Source: Liolophura sinensis (taxonomy: Eukaryota > Mollusca > Polyplacophora > Chitonida > Chitonidae). From it: 64,000 nt of DNA. The DNA lies in NCBI RefSeq assembly GCF_032854445.1, contig NC_088304.1, forward strand, positions 16,937,704 to 17,001,703. Reading direction: 5' to 3'. Both the position numbers and the translations under genes were made by a program. Shown here one piece after another: positions 35,914 through 49,200 of the stretch; the first letter of the stretch is position 1, and each line of letters begins with the position of its first letter. Below the pieces are notes generated by a model that was not told where the DNA came from, did not search any database, and worked only from the letters and a program-made list of their open reading frames with translations.

Positions 35914-38900
35914 ATGGAGGGCCAGGAAGCAGCCTCAACCTCCAATCATTTTCTAATACCCGAAGAGAAGGGTCAGGTGTGTTGCGATGAATGGGGTGAT
36001 TCTCAAGATGATTTTCTTGTAAAGGTCCTAGAAGACTCAGAGTCAGGTAGGCAGACAGAATTTGAAATCAAACCAAATGTTGATAACTGTGATAACGAAA
36101 TGTGGACCCTTGTCAATATAATTGTAAGCGCGGTTCACTTTCAGTTTCAAATATTTTAATGATATCATTATATCAAGGAGTGAAGCTGGCAGTTGATTAA
36201 GGAATATATTAGCAATATACTAACGTACCAACAGGTCAGCTTCAACTAGTCCAAGATTGCTTTGACGTTAAGGTTGGCAAAATTTTGTTTGGTCATGAAT
36301 GTCATACCAACGTCCGACATGTCCGAACAATTGGGACCAAAATTATCTATCAAGTACATCTCCATGGCCCTAAGTTTGCAGACACTTGCGTTCCTTATGT
36401 TTTTGGCTGTAGATTTATTGTAAGCAGAATATTGATCTGTTATTTCCTAGACTGCATAGGTCTGATGATCAAAGCGAACAGCTGTACTGACAGTCTCGAC
36501 ATGTTTGACAAGTGCAAGTAACTTTTAAATGGAGGGGAGCTACATGGCTCAGTTGGTTAGCATGCTAGTGCAGCATAATAACCCAGGAGCCTCTCACCAA
36601 TGCGGTCGCTGTGAGTTCAAGTCCAGGTCGTGCTGGCTTCCTCTCCAGCCGTACATGGGAAGCAGCTTGCGAATGGCCGTGGGTTTCCTCCGGGCTCTGC
36701 TGGGTTTTCTCCCATCATAATGCTGACCGCCGTCGTATGAGTGGAATATTGTTGAGTATGGCGTAAAACACCAGTCAAATAAATAAATAAATTTTAAATC
36801 CGACGTTACATTTTGATCATCCTTGGCTGAACAGAATTTTGCCAAGTCTAACATCAGAGCAAATAATGCAGTTTTTCTCTGACAGCTTCACCCGATTTGC
36901 AGATAAAATCGACGTTGTTGGAAACGGAGAAACTTTGCATCCAGCCAGAAAGCTTTGGAAATGGATTATACAATTAAATTAAGAGTTGAGATCTATTTTC
37001 AACAATTTCTTATATTTACCTACCTCAACGTTTAATCATGGAATTGAAAATCGACGCGGTCTATTCCACAAAGCACTTTGCAGAATGAAGTGAGCCTTCA
37101 GATTCATTAGAAAACAGCAGAACATGCCAATTTCTATGGAGGATAAAAGAGCAAAGGATGCTTTCAATCACTCAAACAGGTTTAAATCCTTTTCAGACTA
37201 GTTATGTGCAGAAAATGTGGTAAATTGTAGACTTTTCTCTCTTCTGAATTGGGGTGCATCTATAATCCGGATTGTGTTTGAGGCAGTGAGCAGAAAACAT
37301 GGATAACAAACCAGATGAACACACGATAGCTGCAAGCCTTGACTGAAACCTTTAGAATTAAATTTCTTGCCCAACTGACCAGGCAAAATGTTCTTTCTAT
37401 TCTGCATCATGATGAGGATAAAATCATTGCTAAACTTGTCATTTAAAACTGGTTTCATTGTCTTGTATTGTTAGGTTGATTTCCATATCTTTTGCTGTGT
37501 GGTTCTGAGATTTTAGTACACCTGACTCTCCATTTTCGCGCAGATTTTTTTTTTGATGAGCGAGGAGGAAAAATTTCTGTGGATTTCAACAACATTTTTA
37601 CTCCGGAATGGATTTACACTTGCACTGCTTACAGGGTCCTATCCTCTTTAATGTACACCAGAATTTGGCATGTACAGTCATTTTGAAGTAGACTAATGGC
37701 CCATTTTGGCACAGAGCCTTGTGGAATTGACCAGCTGGATTTTTCAGTTCAGTGATAAAAGGCAGGTAAATATCAGAAATTGTTGAAAAAATCAGAAATT
37801 TAATTGAACTGTTACCTGGTAAATTTCATTTAAATATATTTTCATTTTGTGATTGAGGTATGTATAGAAGGGGAATGACTCGCCCAGTCAGGCCACTATT
37901 ATAAAATTGTTTGTTTGTGGGTAAAAAGCCTTTGTATTGGAAGTTGGGTTGGCAGATTTTTTTTTTTTTTTGGTCAAACGTCCTATAATACAGCAAATGT
38001 CCCAAAGTTTCCTCCATGCATTAACTTTCACACAATCCTGAGTTGGCGGTGAGATGACAGAATAGGGTGATAAGCTGTATTATATGGACACTATGTAGAT
38101 ATCATGGTTTAGGATACGTGGAAAGGATCACTAAAACAAAGATTATGTTTGTAAATCAAATGAAACAAATTATGCCCCCAAATTTTTTCTTTAAATTTTC
38201 ACTTTTGGGGTACTTTTTATAAATGTTAAGTACTCGTCTGTTTATAGGCATATTTTTTGTCAATGGTCCATTTTTTTTTGGAAAGTACAGCATCAATGTG
38301 TCCCGAGTTCAGTGAACTGTGGTCACTGTAGTGATAAAGATGAACATATTTAATTGATCATTCAGCGCCATTTTGATTTTTTTAGTTCAGGCAAAAAACA
38401 CATTCATTCATACATGTTTTCCTACATTCAGAGATGGTTTGTTTTGCCAGTTTTAGTTTTTCTGAAAAGAGTAGGGTGGTTTCAGGTGTCAACTTCTTCA
38501 AATTTCCACGTGATGTGATATGTGAACAAGAATGGACAAGGACAACGAAGCGATCCAGCTTTTCCCAAAATGACTGGATGCTCTGGCATGCCCTGAGCTG
38601 TCACTATTGAGTGTCAAACTTCTCCATTAAACAGTCATAGTCTCCTGGCTCAAACTGATACAACTGTATACTGAATTACATGTCTTCCATGGCGTGTAAA
38701 TTTACATATAGAGTTCTCTGTTCACTAATACTGCTGCACATGATTTGATGAAGGCACTGCATGGCTTTGCCTGGCGGGCTTAGCACCCCCAGTACCCCAC
38801 ACCCCACCCTATTCGATCTGTCTTGATAGCAGTCATCTTATGTGACCTATTTTTGCGTTATTGAAGCAGGTACCCAGAGAAAGGATGAATGTGGTGAAGG

Positions 38901-41373
38901 CATTAGCAACACTTCCTTTGAAAAGTCTACATTTGGAAATGAGATCAAACATAAATGTGCGTTATCTGGGCACCAGGATTCTGCCACGAGTGACTCTCAA
39001 CTAGAACCATTACAAGCATTCAGACATGGCTACCTGTGGGTGTCTGACTTCTCATCACAGGCCTGGTGTGAACAGAAGTTGCATTACTCATATACAGCCC
39101 CAGCCCTGGTGCAGGAGACACCTGCCATGACCCAGGGATCCACCCTCCATCTGGCCAGAGGTCAGTCACTTTCAAGCAAATTACAATCAAATTATTACAT
39201 ATATCACTTTGAAACCCATACCAGAGCGTAAATCCATTGTGTTACAATGTCTGAAAGGAAAGTAGAGTTTATGAATGATACAGTGCTGAATTTATTTTGA
39301 ATATATTACATGTGAACCAGAAATCAAAAGGGGCAGGGGGCAAAGGTACACTGACCCCTAAAAAGAGGGTGGCCAACAGCAGCTCTACTGCCAGTGAGGT
39401 GGACTATGTTATTATTTTAGGTGGAATTGATATTCAGGTTGTAAACATGAGTTTAAAACTGAATTTTGGGGTTGGAAACTGAGAAATCACTGTACTCAGA
39501 TTGGGTGCTGAAAATTGAATCTTCAAAGTCATTTTCTCTTTATATAAAAAAGGGTCAAAAACTGATTATTTACATGCAATTTAATTACACAGCCAGCGAA
39601 TAAACCACATTTGCATTTCAGATGGCCTCTCCTGACTTAGGGTATTTTGTATAAGAATCAATATTAAACAAAGTGCTTATTGATTTCTCTAAAATTACTG
39701 AATGTGTTAAACTCAGGATTTGCACACCTAGATCTGAATAGCACAAGGGGGATATTCCGTTGTTGATTGACTATGTTCATTTCAAGTACCGTAAATTTCT
39801 GAATTCCTGACTTAGTGTATTGTGTATTAAAATCACTGTTAAACAAAATGTTATGGTTGGTATCTGAAAAAGTGTGGTATGTTTTGACCTGAAGTTTTAC
39901 ATGTATATAAAGCACAATGATGCGAGGGGGATGTTCCATGGCTGCTACATGTAACTAGGTTATCTCCCTTGGTTCAGTTATGAAAACATCATTCACATTG
40001 CTGAAGAGATTCGTCTTATACCATTTTTTTTCTTGTGCTTAAGGGGTTTTGCAGGATAAATTGGTGTCATGGTTACTGGGTTATAGGATAACTTAAGGAA
40101 AAATATGGAGCTTCTTTTAGCTAGAACTGTGAGAAGGGTGACTATTGCCTTTTTTCCAAAGCCAAACCCAAGTTCGCTCAAGAAGTCTGGCGACTAGGAC
40201 AGATCATGTTACAATTAAATCTGTTGTTTCACAGCCTTTAACAACAGTGACTCAGCAATACTCATTTTAATGGTCCTTGATACCCCTTGTGTGATATGGA
40301 ATATGTTTCTATGATAGTCCAAGATAACAGAATGTGCCTCCGCCCCACCCAAATCGCGTAAAAGAAAAAAATGATGACTTTAACCTCTTTACAAAAATAG
40401 TTTCAACACAAATATTCGTAGGCATTTGTGAACTACATGTTTAATTCCTAAATTATATGGCTGTATAAATTTAGCTGTCAGAAATAAATTAAAAAAAAAA
40501 AAAATGACAGATACAAATGATGCACACATACATATAGAAAGTGGTATGGACTGTAAGTGTGGCTACAGGGATATAGTTGTGCATAAATGTAGTACTTTAT
40601 ATTCTTTTTTCTTTATCGCAGAGTTAGCTGCCCATGATAAAGTGGATGTCAATGTTACTTCAAATGAGGATATTTGGGCAATCAAGGTGATAAACTTACT
40701 GATGTCTGCACAAGGGTTTTTGAATGGCCAGGCCTTAGCACGTGAAGTCCCGGTTTTTGGGGCTCCATTTGGACTAGATATTTTCATCGTTGGCCTCATT
40801 GATGAGCTGAGATTTGACCTGGATCAATACACTGTGGATCTGTCAGACTTGAAGACACGGACGTCCTCTCACATGCCTTCAAGGTCACAGGAAGCGCAGC
40901 ATCGCCTACAAGTGATGCTCTACAAGAAGCTGTTCGATGATTTGGTACAGGGGAAGGTGGCCAAAGATCTCATCGCTAAACACCTGAGGTTAAGACTGGA
41001 TTCTCAGTTCGGGGAGGGGATAATGACACATCTGAAGAGTGCAGGTATTGAGTGTAATACTCTTAGTGAATTACTGGATTTCACATATCGAAGACTGCAG
41101 TCCTGTACATGTGTGAACAAACTGTCTATTGAGTATGTTTTCCAAGACACTGGTGAAACTCTGGGCAGAAAAGAAATACTCTATGATGAAGATGATCTGA
41201 GACAGAAGTTTGTTGAAAGCATAGACTACTGGATGGGGCGACGTCCCCCAAAAGGTGTGGAGATTGAGGAAGCATGGAAGTGCCATAGATGTGAATTTGT
41301 TGATATTTGTGAATGGCATCAGAGAAAAACTGAAGAATGTGTGGAAAGAAATCGTAAAAATGCATGTGTGTGA
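35914..41373 (+). CDS. EXO5: Exonuclease V (Fe-S single-strand DNA exonuclease)
   Basis: Nuclease that degrades single-stranded DNA in genome maintenance. Three plus-strand exons, 35914-36046, 38870-39160 and 40622-41373, join in phase 1 at both junctions (SG|TQRK and HLAR|ELAAHD) for 391 residues; human EXO5 has 373. The [4Fe-4S] cysteines are all present: C111 (in AWCEQK) and C362, C365, C371 (CHRCEFVDIC), with spacing identical to the human C92/C343/C346/C352. The PD-(D/E)XK core appears as GLIDEL followed by LSDLKTR, where the usual Glu of ELKTR is an Asp. The YWMGRRPPKGV...EEAWKC block near the C terminus is also diagnostic. Intron 1 holds a full SINE and a dispersed repeat. Confidence 0.95.
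36250..36520 (+). repeat. Dispersed repeat with coding-like segment, copy 1
   Basis: Matches 48240-48580 on the opposite strand in patches: CAAAATTATCTATCAAGTAC, CAGACACTT, TTGATCTG(T)TATTTCCTAG and ACATGTTTGACAAG. Both copies have an open frame ending in similar residues (DSLDMFDKCK versus [10 protein letters not shown]). Probably a piece of an unnamed transposable element. Confidence 0.6.
36529..36795 (+). mobile_element. SINE family 1, full length
   Basis: Begins with tRNA-like ATGGCTCAGTTGGTTAGCAT (A box) and GAGTTCAAGTCC (B box). The body contains GCTGGCTTCCTCTCCAGCC, and the tail is GGCGTAAAACACCAGTCAAA plus TAAA repeats. It lies in EXO5 intron 1. Confidence 0.95.
36990..37800. repeat. 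Two copies of the 12.9-kb dispersed motif
   Basis: CAACAATTTCTTATATTTAC near 37003, plus strand, and its reverse complement form GTAAATATCAGAAATTGTTG near 37766, match the segment near 12900. They lie about 750 bp apart in opposite orientations within EXO5 intron 1, so they could be ends of one element. Confidence 0.5.
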
Positions 41374-42146
41374 TTATGCTGGCTCTGCTTTAGAACAGTA
41401 TCACACATTCAAAAAATAGTCTTTTAACAGTTCAAAAGCCAATTTATAGCATGACATCAACTTGTACAATTCTAGCAATTTTTACAAGTATACATGTATG
41501 GAAAAATACATGAGTGGTGCACTTTTGGTGATACATATCTATGTATTTTTATGAAAAGAAGTATATTTTAATAGATGTTTTCCTAATTCTTCGTAGAACA
41601 TTCTTATGATTTATATGATTCAATGATTTCCAGCAGTAAAGGCTTGTATAGTATCCCTAGCTAGCGTCTACTGCCTCATTCACTGTATGCAGGGTTGGGC
41701 CATAAATACCCTCTATAAGCTACATATATAAGTACAGCCAATTTGACAGCACCCGGTGGAATGCAGAAAACGGGCATTTAGGACTTATTTATTTTATTTG
41801 CTGTAAATGTTCCCTTATAGATCTTTTGGTAATTAGGTTATTACCCTCTGTGAGTGCTCAAAGAATAGCTGTATCTTCTGCAGGCTAAAGCCATGCCAGT
41901 CTCTTAGTACCCACCCTTGTCAAAGGCATGGAGGAGGGATTTGGGTAAGCTAGGTGAATTAGCATGAGTATTAAAGCGACACGGGTCACCCAGAGATTAG
42001 GTATTTTTGAGTTATTACGGAATGACATGAGTGTCGAGTAATTTTCTCAAGAAGTTACAAGCTTTGTGTTAATACCATTGCCAGCATTGTACATTACGTG
42101 AATGTTTGAAAATAACAAAAAAACTGAAAACGGCCAGAATATTTAA
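41374..42146. other. EXO5 3' flank
   Basis: Presumed EXO5 3' untranslated region and flank; no other feature recognised. Confidence 0.45.
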
Positions 42147-42485
42147 ATGAGGCATTGTCAATTCAGCGGAAATGGAGAATGTGCATCACGCGCGGTAAAC
42201 TTCATATGTAAACAAACATGGCCGATTACACGCGTAAAAAAAAAGGACTTACAGCTCGTTCATGACAGGGTCTGCCCAAAAACAGGTGTAAACAAAAAGC
42301 TTGACAGGTTGACAAGCAAGTCTAGCGTAGTAATTGGTGGTCACTTTCAACAATGGAGCACACTGAAGAAAGAAAAGGCTCTCGCGAAACACGAATATGT
42401 CACTCACATAGTGCTTATTGAACTTGCCACTTACCTGCAGTTTACTTCGTGGACAACCGCATTCTGCCTTAAAACTCTGCTATAA
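42147..42485 (+). CDS. Uncharacterised open frame, 112 residues
   Basis: An ATG-started frame that ends next to a SINE fragment. The segment VVIGGHFQQWSTLKKEKALAKHEYV, quoted here in part as GHFQQWSTLKKEKAL, loosely recalls the W-x2-LK segment in N-terminal regions of many mollusc proteins of transposon origin. There is no clear splice structure. It may equally be a chance frame. Confidence 0.25.
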   Translation: MRHCQFSGNGECASRAVNFICKQTWPITRVKKKDLQLVHDRVCPKTGVNKKLDRLTSKSSVVIGGHFQQWSTLKKEKALAKHEYVTHIVLIELATYLQFTSWTTAFCLKTLL

Positions 42486-42487
42486 GT

Positions 42488-42595
42488 AGCATTATTTATT
42501 TATTTATTTATTTATATGATTGGTGTTTTTACGCCGTACTCAAGAATATTTCACTTACACAACGGCGGCCAGCATTATGGTGGGAGCAAACAAGT
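42488..42595 (-). mobile_element. SINE family 1, tail fragment
   Basis: Reversed TTTA-rich tail, then TTTTTACGCCGTACTCAAGA and GGCGGCCAGCATTATGGTGG; cut off at GGGAGCAAAC. Confidence 0.88.
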
Positions 42596-44512
42596 AGCAT
42601 TATTAGCCAAGCTTCCGCTTTTTATTGCATGCCAGTTATGGTACAATATGTATATCTTCGGTATAATACGTAGATGGAGCAATATTGATTGAGTTGGAAA
42701 AATAACTGTCACTGTTTCTGTCATCCACATGTACCTTGCTTGACACTCTTTGTTTTGCCCGGAACTTTCTGAAGTTTAAAACTTCGTTAATACGTCGCAA
42801 TTAGAATTTGTTTAAAAATCCAAATTTTGGGTGACCATGTTACTTTAATGGGATAATATCAGTACTTCTGAATTGTTGGCATGTTGCCTAAATGTCTATG
42901 TTCCTATGTTTGGCATGGATAGGTTCAATCTACTGTTAAAAGGCTTGCCAGAACGTTAAAGGTACATGTATCTCTGAACTTTTCCCACTCTGACTCATGT
43001 TTATTACCCTTCTGTGCAATGTAGTGAATTTAATGGAATCCTCTGATCTGGCTTATGTACAGCAATGGGTTGAATGTAATCTATGATGCCAGTAACATGC
43101 ATATACATGTAGAAACAGAGGGTTACGTCGTTGATGCATTGTAGTATTCAGACTTCTTTTTTAATGTTTCTCTACAGACATGAGATTATGAGAGCCAATG
43201 TAAGGTATTGTGACACATTGTGAAATTCACTGTCCAGATAAATGTTGTTTCGGAATCACAAAGCTCTTAATGTCGAATGTATATTTGTTTTATTGTAAAA
43301 GAAGTGAGAAATCGTATTATGGGTTGATTTGATCAGATTAGAACCCATAACTTTTGACAATAAAGAGTGAAGGAATCAAAGCAATTCAGTACAATGAAAA
43401 TCAACTGAATTGTATCGGTGCAATTAGTTGCTCCTAAAAATAAAAATACTTTGTCAAAAAAAAAAAAAACCCAAAAGTTCACAATACTTGAGACATCCCC
43501 AAACTAGTCCACCTATAAGTTATGAGCCGAGTAAGGTATTACTGTATGAATTGTAGTATCCAAACCAGTAAATGCACAACCTCTTCCCACCCACCACTGC
43601 TCTGTGTGATGGTGTCACACATGAGAAGTTATTAATTGAAATCCTGTCTGAGTATCTGTCTGTTCATTACCTCTTGTCATCTTGCACCCAGGACACAGGT
43701 AACCAGTAAAATTTAAATACAGGTCACCAGTAAAATTTAGATAAGGGTCACCAATGAAATTTAGATAAGGGTCACCAGTAAAATTTAGATACATGTATCA
43801 AAATGTTGACCGACACACAGATTGATCAACCCACTCGTACAGCTGCTTTAGTTTCCGCTAAAAAGCATACATCTCACACTAAGACTTTGAGCCCTTGTAT
43901 CTTGGCAACAGATGAATCATAAAACAGCTTTCTCTTTGATTATTTCCAGGTGTCAGTAGGTGTAATATGCAGAATTATATCAGGGGTTTGTGAAGCACTT
44001 TAGCCAGCATGGCCAGGACACTGTAAAAGAGTGGACGAAACCAACAGCTGATTTTGGGCTTAAAGGGTACATGAAATGCTTCACGTTTATTTCTTGATAT
44101 GCAGCACAGGAATTTTTATACAAAAAACCTGTTTTTCTAGGGTTCCAGCCCGGAATTGGGCATGGAGCTTGTCCTGCATTCCAAGTTCACTGATGATGAA
44201 TGGTTTCCAAACATTGTAGAGACACAAAATATGCCATAAAATCAATTTTTCTTTTCTTTTTGCCATATCATTTTGCCCTTGAATAGTATGCTTTTGTTAT
44301 AGAGCTCATTTTTGTGTATCATTTAAATGGAATTTCCTTCAGTGCCAAGGAGAAGTTGATTGCAAGCACATATACATGAAATTAATGATTTCCCCACCTG
44401 AAAGTGTTTCGTTGTATCATTGCACATGCTGTGGTTGATGCATCAAGCAAATTTGACATGATTGATGTGTGGACCTATGGCATGAATAATAATGCATGTG
44501 TTTTCAGACCAT
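42596..44512. other. No recognised gene
   Basis: No coding signal on either strand. Contains one short tandem repeat (43697-43792). Confidence 0.45.
43697..43792. repeat. 24-bp tandem repeat, four copies
   Basis: Units AGGTCACCAGTAAAATTTAG plus ATAC or ATAA begin at 43697, 43721, 43745 and 43769. Confidence 0.9.
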
Positions 44513-44830
44513 TTCATTGGCCTAAAGTTTAGAGTGTTCGCCTCGAAGTCAGGAGATCTGGGATCAAAGGAGAGGAAGCGTCATACCACAGACTTGAAAA
44601 CAGTGATTGTTGTTGTCTTGCTTGGCGCTCAGCATGGAGGTTTTAGAGCAAGGAAACAAGACTGACTGGCCAGGTGTCAGTATAATGTGACTGGGTGAAG
44701 TGTCGTGTGTGGCGTCTTTGACGTGATACTTCAGTGACGTCTGTACTTTGGCATTGGACTCATCCAGCCACAAGAAAACACAGTATCCACATACCTAAAG
44801 AATCCTAATCGCCACATGGCTGAAAAATTG
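44513..44830 (+). mobile_element. SINE family 2 (tRNA-derived)
   Basis: TTGGCCTAAAGTTTAGAGTG, TTCGCCTCGAAGTCAGGAGA, GGCGCTCAGCATGGAGG and GATACTTCAGTGACG match the copies at 12440 and 57550. It ends in CACATGGCTGAAAAATTGTT. Confidence 0.85.
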
Positions 44831-45667
44831 TTATTAAAAGTATGACATACAAAACAAGTATACATACATACATACATATTGTGTTTTCAGGGCAGTGGCC
44901 AAACGATTGTTGGAGCCTGTTTTGTTTCAAAGACATGGGCTAGGATGCAGGCAACAATCTGCTTGGTAAGAAATCTGAAACAATGGCGGAATATTTCTTG
45001 AATGAGGGACGGATATCATGGCAAGTTTGAAGTGGACTGTTTACATCATAATTCATCCTCTCATCAATGTGTGGAAGGCCATGAGATCATGGGAGTGAGG
45101 ATTTAACACAGAATCAATTATTGCTATTGAATGCAGAGTCAGATGTACCCTGAAAGATGAAGCTGTGTTGGAATTAGCCATAAATGGGAAAATGCTCTTT
45201 GAATGTTTATGTCAGTCAAAGGAATTTTCCTTGGCCCCTGATTTTCCCACAAACCCACTACTGCTGAAACACCTATTCTTCTACCTTAAAGAAAAGACAT
45301 CAAACATGACAAAATTTTACCTTAAGCATTGTTCTCACTGAAGAGGGGTGGAAATAGAGCTCTGATGTACCTGGGAACTCTGCAAATCAACATTTTATCT
45401 TATGAGGCCATGGAATGCGCCATGTTTTTTGGCCCTTTATGTTATAATTTACACCCTATTGGACGTGTAACCTTACACCTTACTCCTGTGTTAGTGTTTC
45501 ATATGGTAGCCACACTAACCATGCTGAGGCACACAACATGACGTCACACATATCCCCCTCACTTGTGCTTGTAGGCCCCTATAGTGTGAATGTATACGAG
45601 ATGACCGCAAAGATCCATTCTGCCTATGTCTAATGAGCGGTTATAGTTTTTATATCACTTCACTCAC

Positions 45668-45897
45668 CTGCGGTAGAGGCAAGCCGGCGACAAGACGAAA
45701 GTTTGGAAGACAGCAAATTTGACACTTGCAACAACAACATTTGACGGTATTCTGAGAACTACACAGATAACAGTAACAGCTAATGATAAAACACAGTTAC
45801 AGTATGTTAGGCCATAGAAAATTGTCAACGAAGCGTAGCATTCGCTGTGAAGTGGAGTTTTGTATTCAGTGTCTTTACTGTTTACCAGCTCAGACAT
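45668..45897 (-). CDS. First exon of an unrecognised membrane protein
   Basis: Starts at ATG 45897 and stays open for 76 codons to a consensus donor CAG|GTGAGT at 45668/45667; unspliced, it would stop one codon later. The residues include a hydrophobic run around SLAVTVICVVL and a second around VVVASVKFAVFQTFVL, suggesting two membrane segments. I do not recognise the family, and later exons on the minus strand were not found. Its start codon is 381 bp from that of TMEM120 on the other strand. Confidence 0.5.
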
Positions 45898-46278
45898 TTC
45901 ATCATCGTGTTTGCGCGAGTAAAGCGTGTAGACGCGAGTAAAACTGCAAATGTCAGTGGTTTAGTGATTTCTCGGATAGTACAATCTTGACAAATACAAG
46001 CAATCTACTTATGATCAAAGCTCTTTCATATCGGTATGTATAGCCCTTACAGCCAAACTTCACAGAACGTATGGTAGGCCAGCCCGGATGTACGGACTGA
46101 ACGTATTTTAGGCCGTCCCCAGTCTCAGCGTGGGTTCGCCGACCTTTGAAGCCGGCCCCACTCAACCGAAGAGGTTCACTGATGGTCGGATTCTGGGGCA
46201 GACTGAGGCAGATGTGAAGTAAGGTGACCGGAGAACGAATTAATCACTTCTTCGTCAAATTTTTGCATCGGACGAAAA
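45898..46278. promoter_or_regulatory. Shared promoter region of TMEM120 and the unknown gene
   Basis: 381 bp between divergent start codons, richer in CpG (for example CGCGAGTAAA, GACGCGAG, ACCGAAG) than its surroundings, as expected of a bidirectional promoter. No TATA box is evident. Confidence 0.5.
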
Positions 46279-49200
46279 ATGGAAGGTTCTGTTTTGAAAA
46301 CATGCAGGGAAGAATGGGACGAATTAGACAAGGAATTTGTGCAGCTGGAGGTAAGATGCCAGTAGTGTTTTATTCGAGTCATTAAAGTGTCAGTGAGGTA
46401 ACGAAAATTGGCCCGTTGTAATTTGTAAGGATCAGCCGATTGTGTTCAGCAAAAAAAAAAAGAAAGAAAAGAAAAAAATTCCAATACATATGGGTCACAT
46501 AAAAATGTTTTTTTTTGTCCAAAATATGATGGAAATGAAAATCTCGAGAGATAGAAGACGTGGTGTCTTTTTAGTTGCATGACAAAAGGCAATCAACCAA
46601 TCAAATTTTTACCTGTGACCGTTTGAAATGACGAGCGTGATAAGCTGGGATGAGACCACCACAAAGAAGACATCAGTATTTGCATATACGCCTCTACCCC
46701 ACCCATTCTAGAAATCTTGCATGTGTGCTGGAGCTTGTCTTCTTACTCTGTTCAAATCTTTCACACCGTAATTCTAGATAAAAAATTATGTTGAAGCAAC
46801 TACATGTATGTATGCTATGTATCGCATATCGAAATAAATTATTGCATGCTGCAATTAAGAGCGTTTTCATTTAGATCAATATAAATATTTTATGTAGTCT
46901 GAAACTCTGGTAGGTAACCAAGGTAGCCAAGGATCTCAACTGTGATCTTTTAATATTTGGTTAGGCGTAGATCACAGCCGATGTCATCCAGGTTAAAATA
47001 ATCGTATTTAAATACAGATTAGTGTGTAGAAACTCTGCACCACAAAAATTCGTGCAAAAAAGAACCAATATGTACATTAACCGAGCAAAACTCCAGTAAA
47101 TTATGTTTACCAAGACATTCTCTGTCAATTTTTGCCACATTCTGTAGCCTCGAAGGCCAGTAAATCCCAGATAATTGACAGTTGTGATTTACTTTCACAT
47201 GCCACGTCGACATCGTGACCTAATAAGTCAGGTTGTTGCTCGACCCGCATGCGTGGTTGACCTTTCACCTCATGTCTGTGTTTTGATCGGCTGGTTGTAA
47301 GTTCTGACAGACAGAAAGTCACGTTACTGTGAAGGCACAAATTTGCAATTGTCTGAAGGGTATGGAGCAGAATGCTGGATCACACAATTCATGCGAAATG
47401 TCAAATTAAGTTTGCTGTGAAGAAAGGGGGGTTATCTTTGGCACCTGCTCCATTTTAGAAAGTCAATCGCTGCTGCATATGTGCGCTTAGCCAACCCAGA
47501 CTTCAAAAGCCTGTCAGCACGCAGCGACCTGCTAACTACGAGCCTATTTTCGACTTCGGTTAAGATTTACAGCAGAATGGTGATGTAATGGCAAGTAGCG
47601 ATTGTGTCAAAATGTGCGTAAATATCTTAGCTTTTAGAATTGCTGTGCTGTATGTGTATTGAGGATGAATCTAATGCGCATGCATGAGAATTGAACGTGA
47701 GGGTTATTCTTTATAAGCATTATACCAGAATCAGGTCCACATAAGTCTCAGGCTAAGGGTGGCCAGCGGTCCCTGCGTTTCAGTGTATACAAGCCACCCT
47801 TAGACTGAGGTCTCAGGCTATGGTCTAAGGACGCTATCCTTAACTATATAGACCTTTCCCAAAATTAAAAGTTCACAGCTAATTTCTTAGCTAACATTTT
47901 ATGATACTTTATAGGAGTATGCATATGTGACACATGTGTCAGAAAGCAATGAAAATTTATCTTTTTTTCAGACACAGCAACTAGATGCAGTGTAATCTGA
48001 ATACATTGACTTGGTTGAGCAGGCATGAATATGGCGTGTCCAAATATTCCTACTTTACATATGGTAGTGTGGGCTAGGCGTCCTACTAATAAACTAATGG
48101 ACGGAAAGTACAGAGTAAGAGCCTGCAAAATTGTGTGAATGCCTTGGCCAGTTGGCAGTCAAAATCTAAAAATGAGACAGTATGACAGATTTCTGTTGAT
48201 TTAAAGTGAGATTGATCTGGCGTTAGGTTTGGCAAAGCCTTGTTTGACCAAGGATGGTCCCAAACCAAAGTGATAGGTCATTCTATTAAAAAACCTACCT
48301 ACCTGGAGTTACCTACCCTTGTCAAATATGTTGAGGCTGTCCTTCACTTTGAGCTGTTTGATTTGAGCATCACCAAGGAATCTGGAACTCCTGCAGCCTA
48401 GGAAATACAGATCAACATTGGGTGATAAATAAACAGACGAAAAAATAAGTGTCTGGCAGTGGGAACGTATTTGATAGATAATTTTTGTCTCAAATACCGT
48501 GGCAGTGCAACTACATCTGGTTTCTGAACATGAAGCAATCTCGGACCATGTTGGATTGGGAAATAAAATGTATCTCATACAGAACTTAAGTGTTGGAGGA
48601 TAACTTAACCTTAGCTACAGTACTGCTTCCAAATAAAAACCAGTTAACTCAACGAAAACACCCTAAGAACACTTGGAGCATACCAGACATTCCAAGATTG
48701 TACACTGATCAAATGCTGTGTAATTGTGTTTCATTAAAGGGACGTTTTAGTCTAGCCAAATTTAAGCATGATGTTTTTGTTCGCACTGCAGTGTCATTGT
48801 CAGGTACCAGTGACTCCCCAATGACATTTCAAAAACTTACCATTGGACTGCAATGGCTCGCGGACAGCCTTACACCAGTCAAAAAAGTCTGCCATGTCGT
48901 CCTTGCAGCCTGACTAATTTTGGCAATCTACAGCTTACAATATAGCGGTCAGTTTTGCCAACATTCCACAGCAGTGAACCAGATTGAATACAAGATTTGG
49001 TTGTCTCACTTGGTCTCATCTTCTGAAGCTGAGTTTAGTGCGTTTGATGTAAGTACGAGAACATGGAGGATACTGTGACCACACTTTCTTCATTAAATTT
49101 TTGACAATGTTGTAAAAAAACAAGTTAGCTGAATGGGATGCTTAATATATTGTGGATTTCACATATTTTTTTTGTCCGTAGGAAGACCATCGCTTATATC

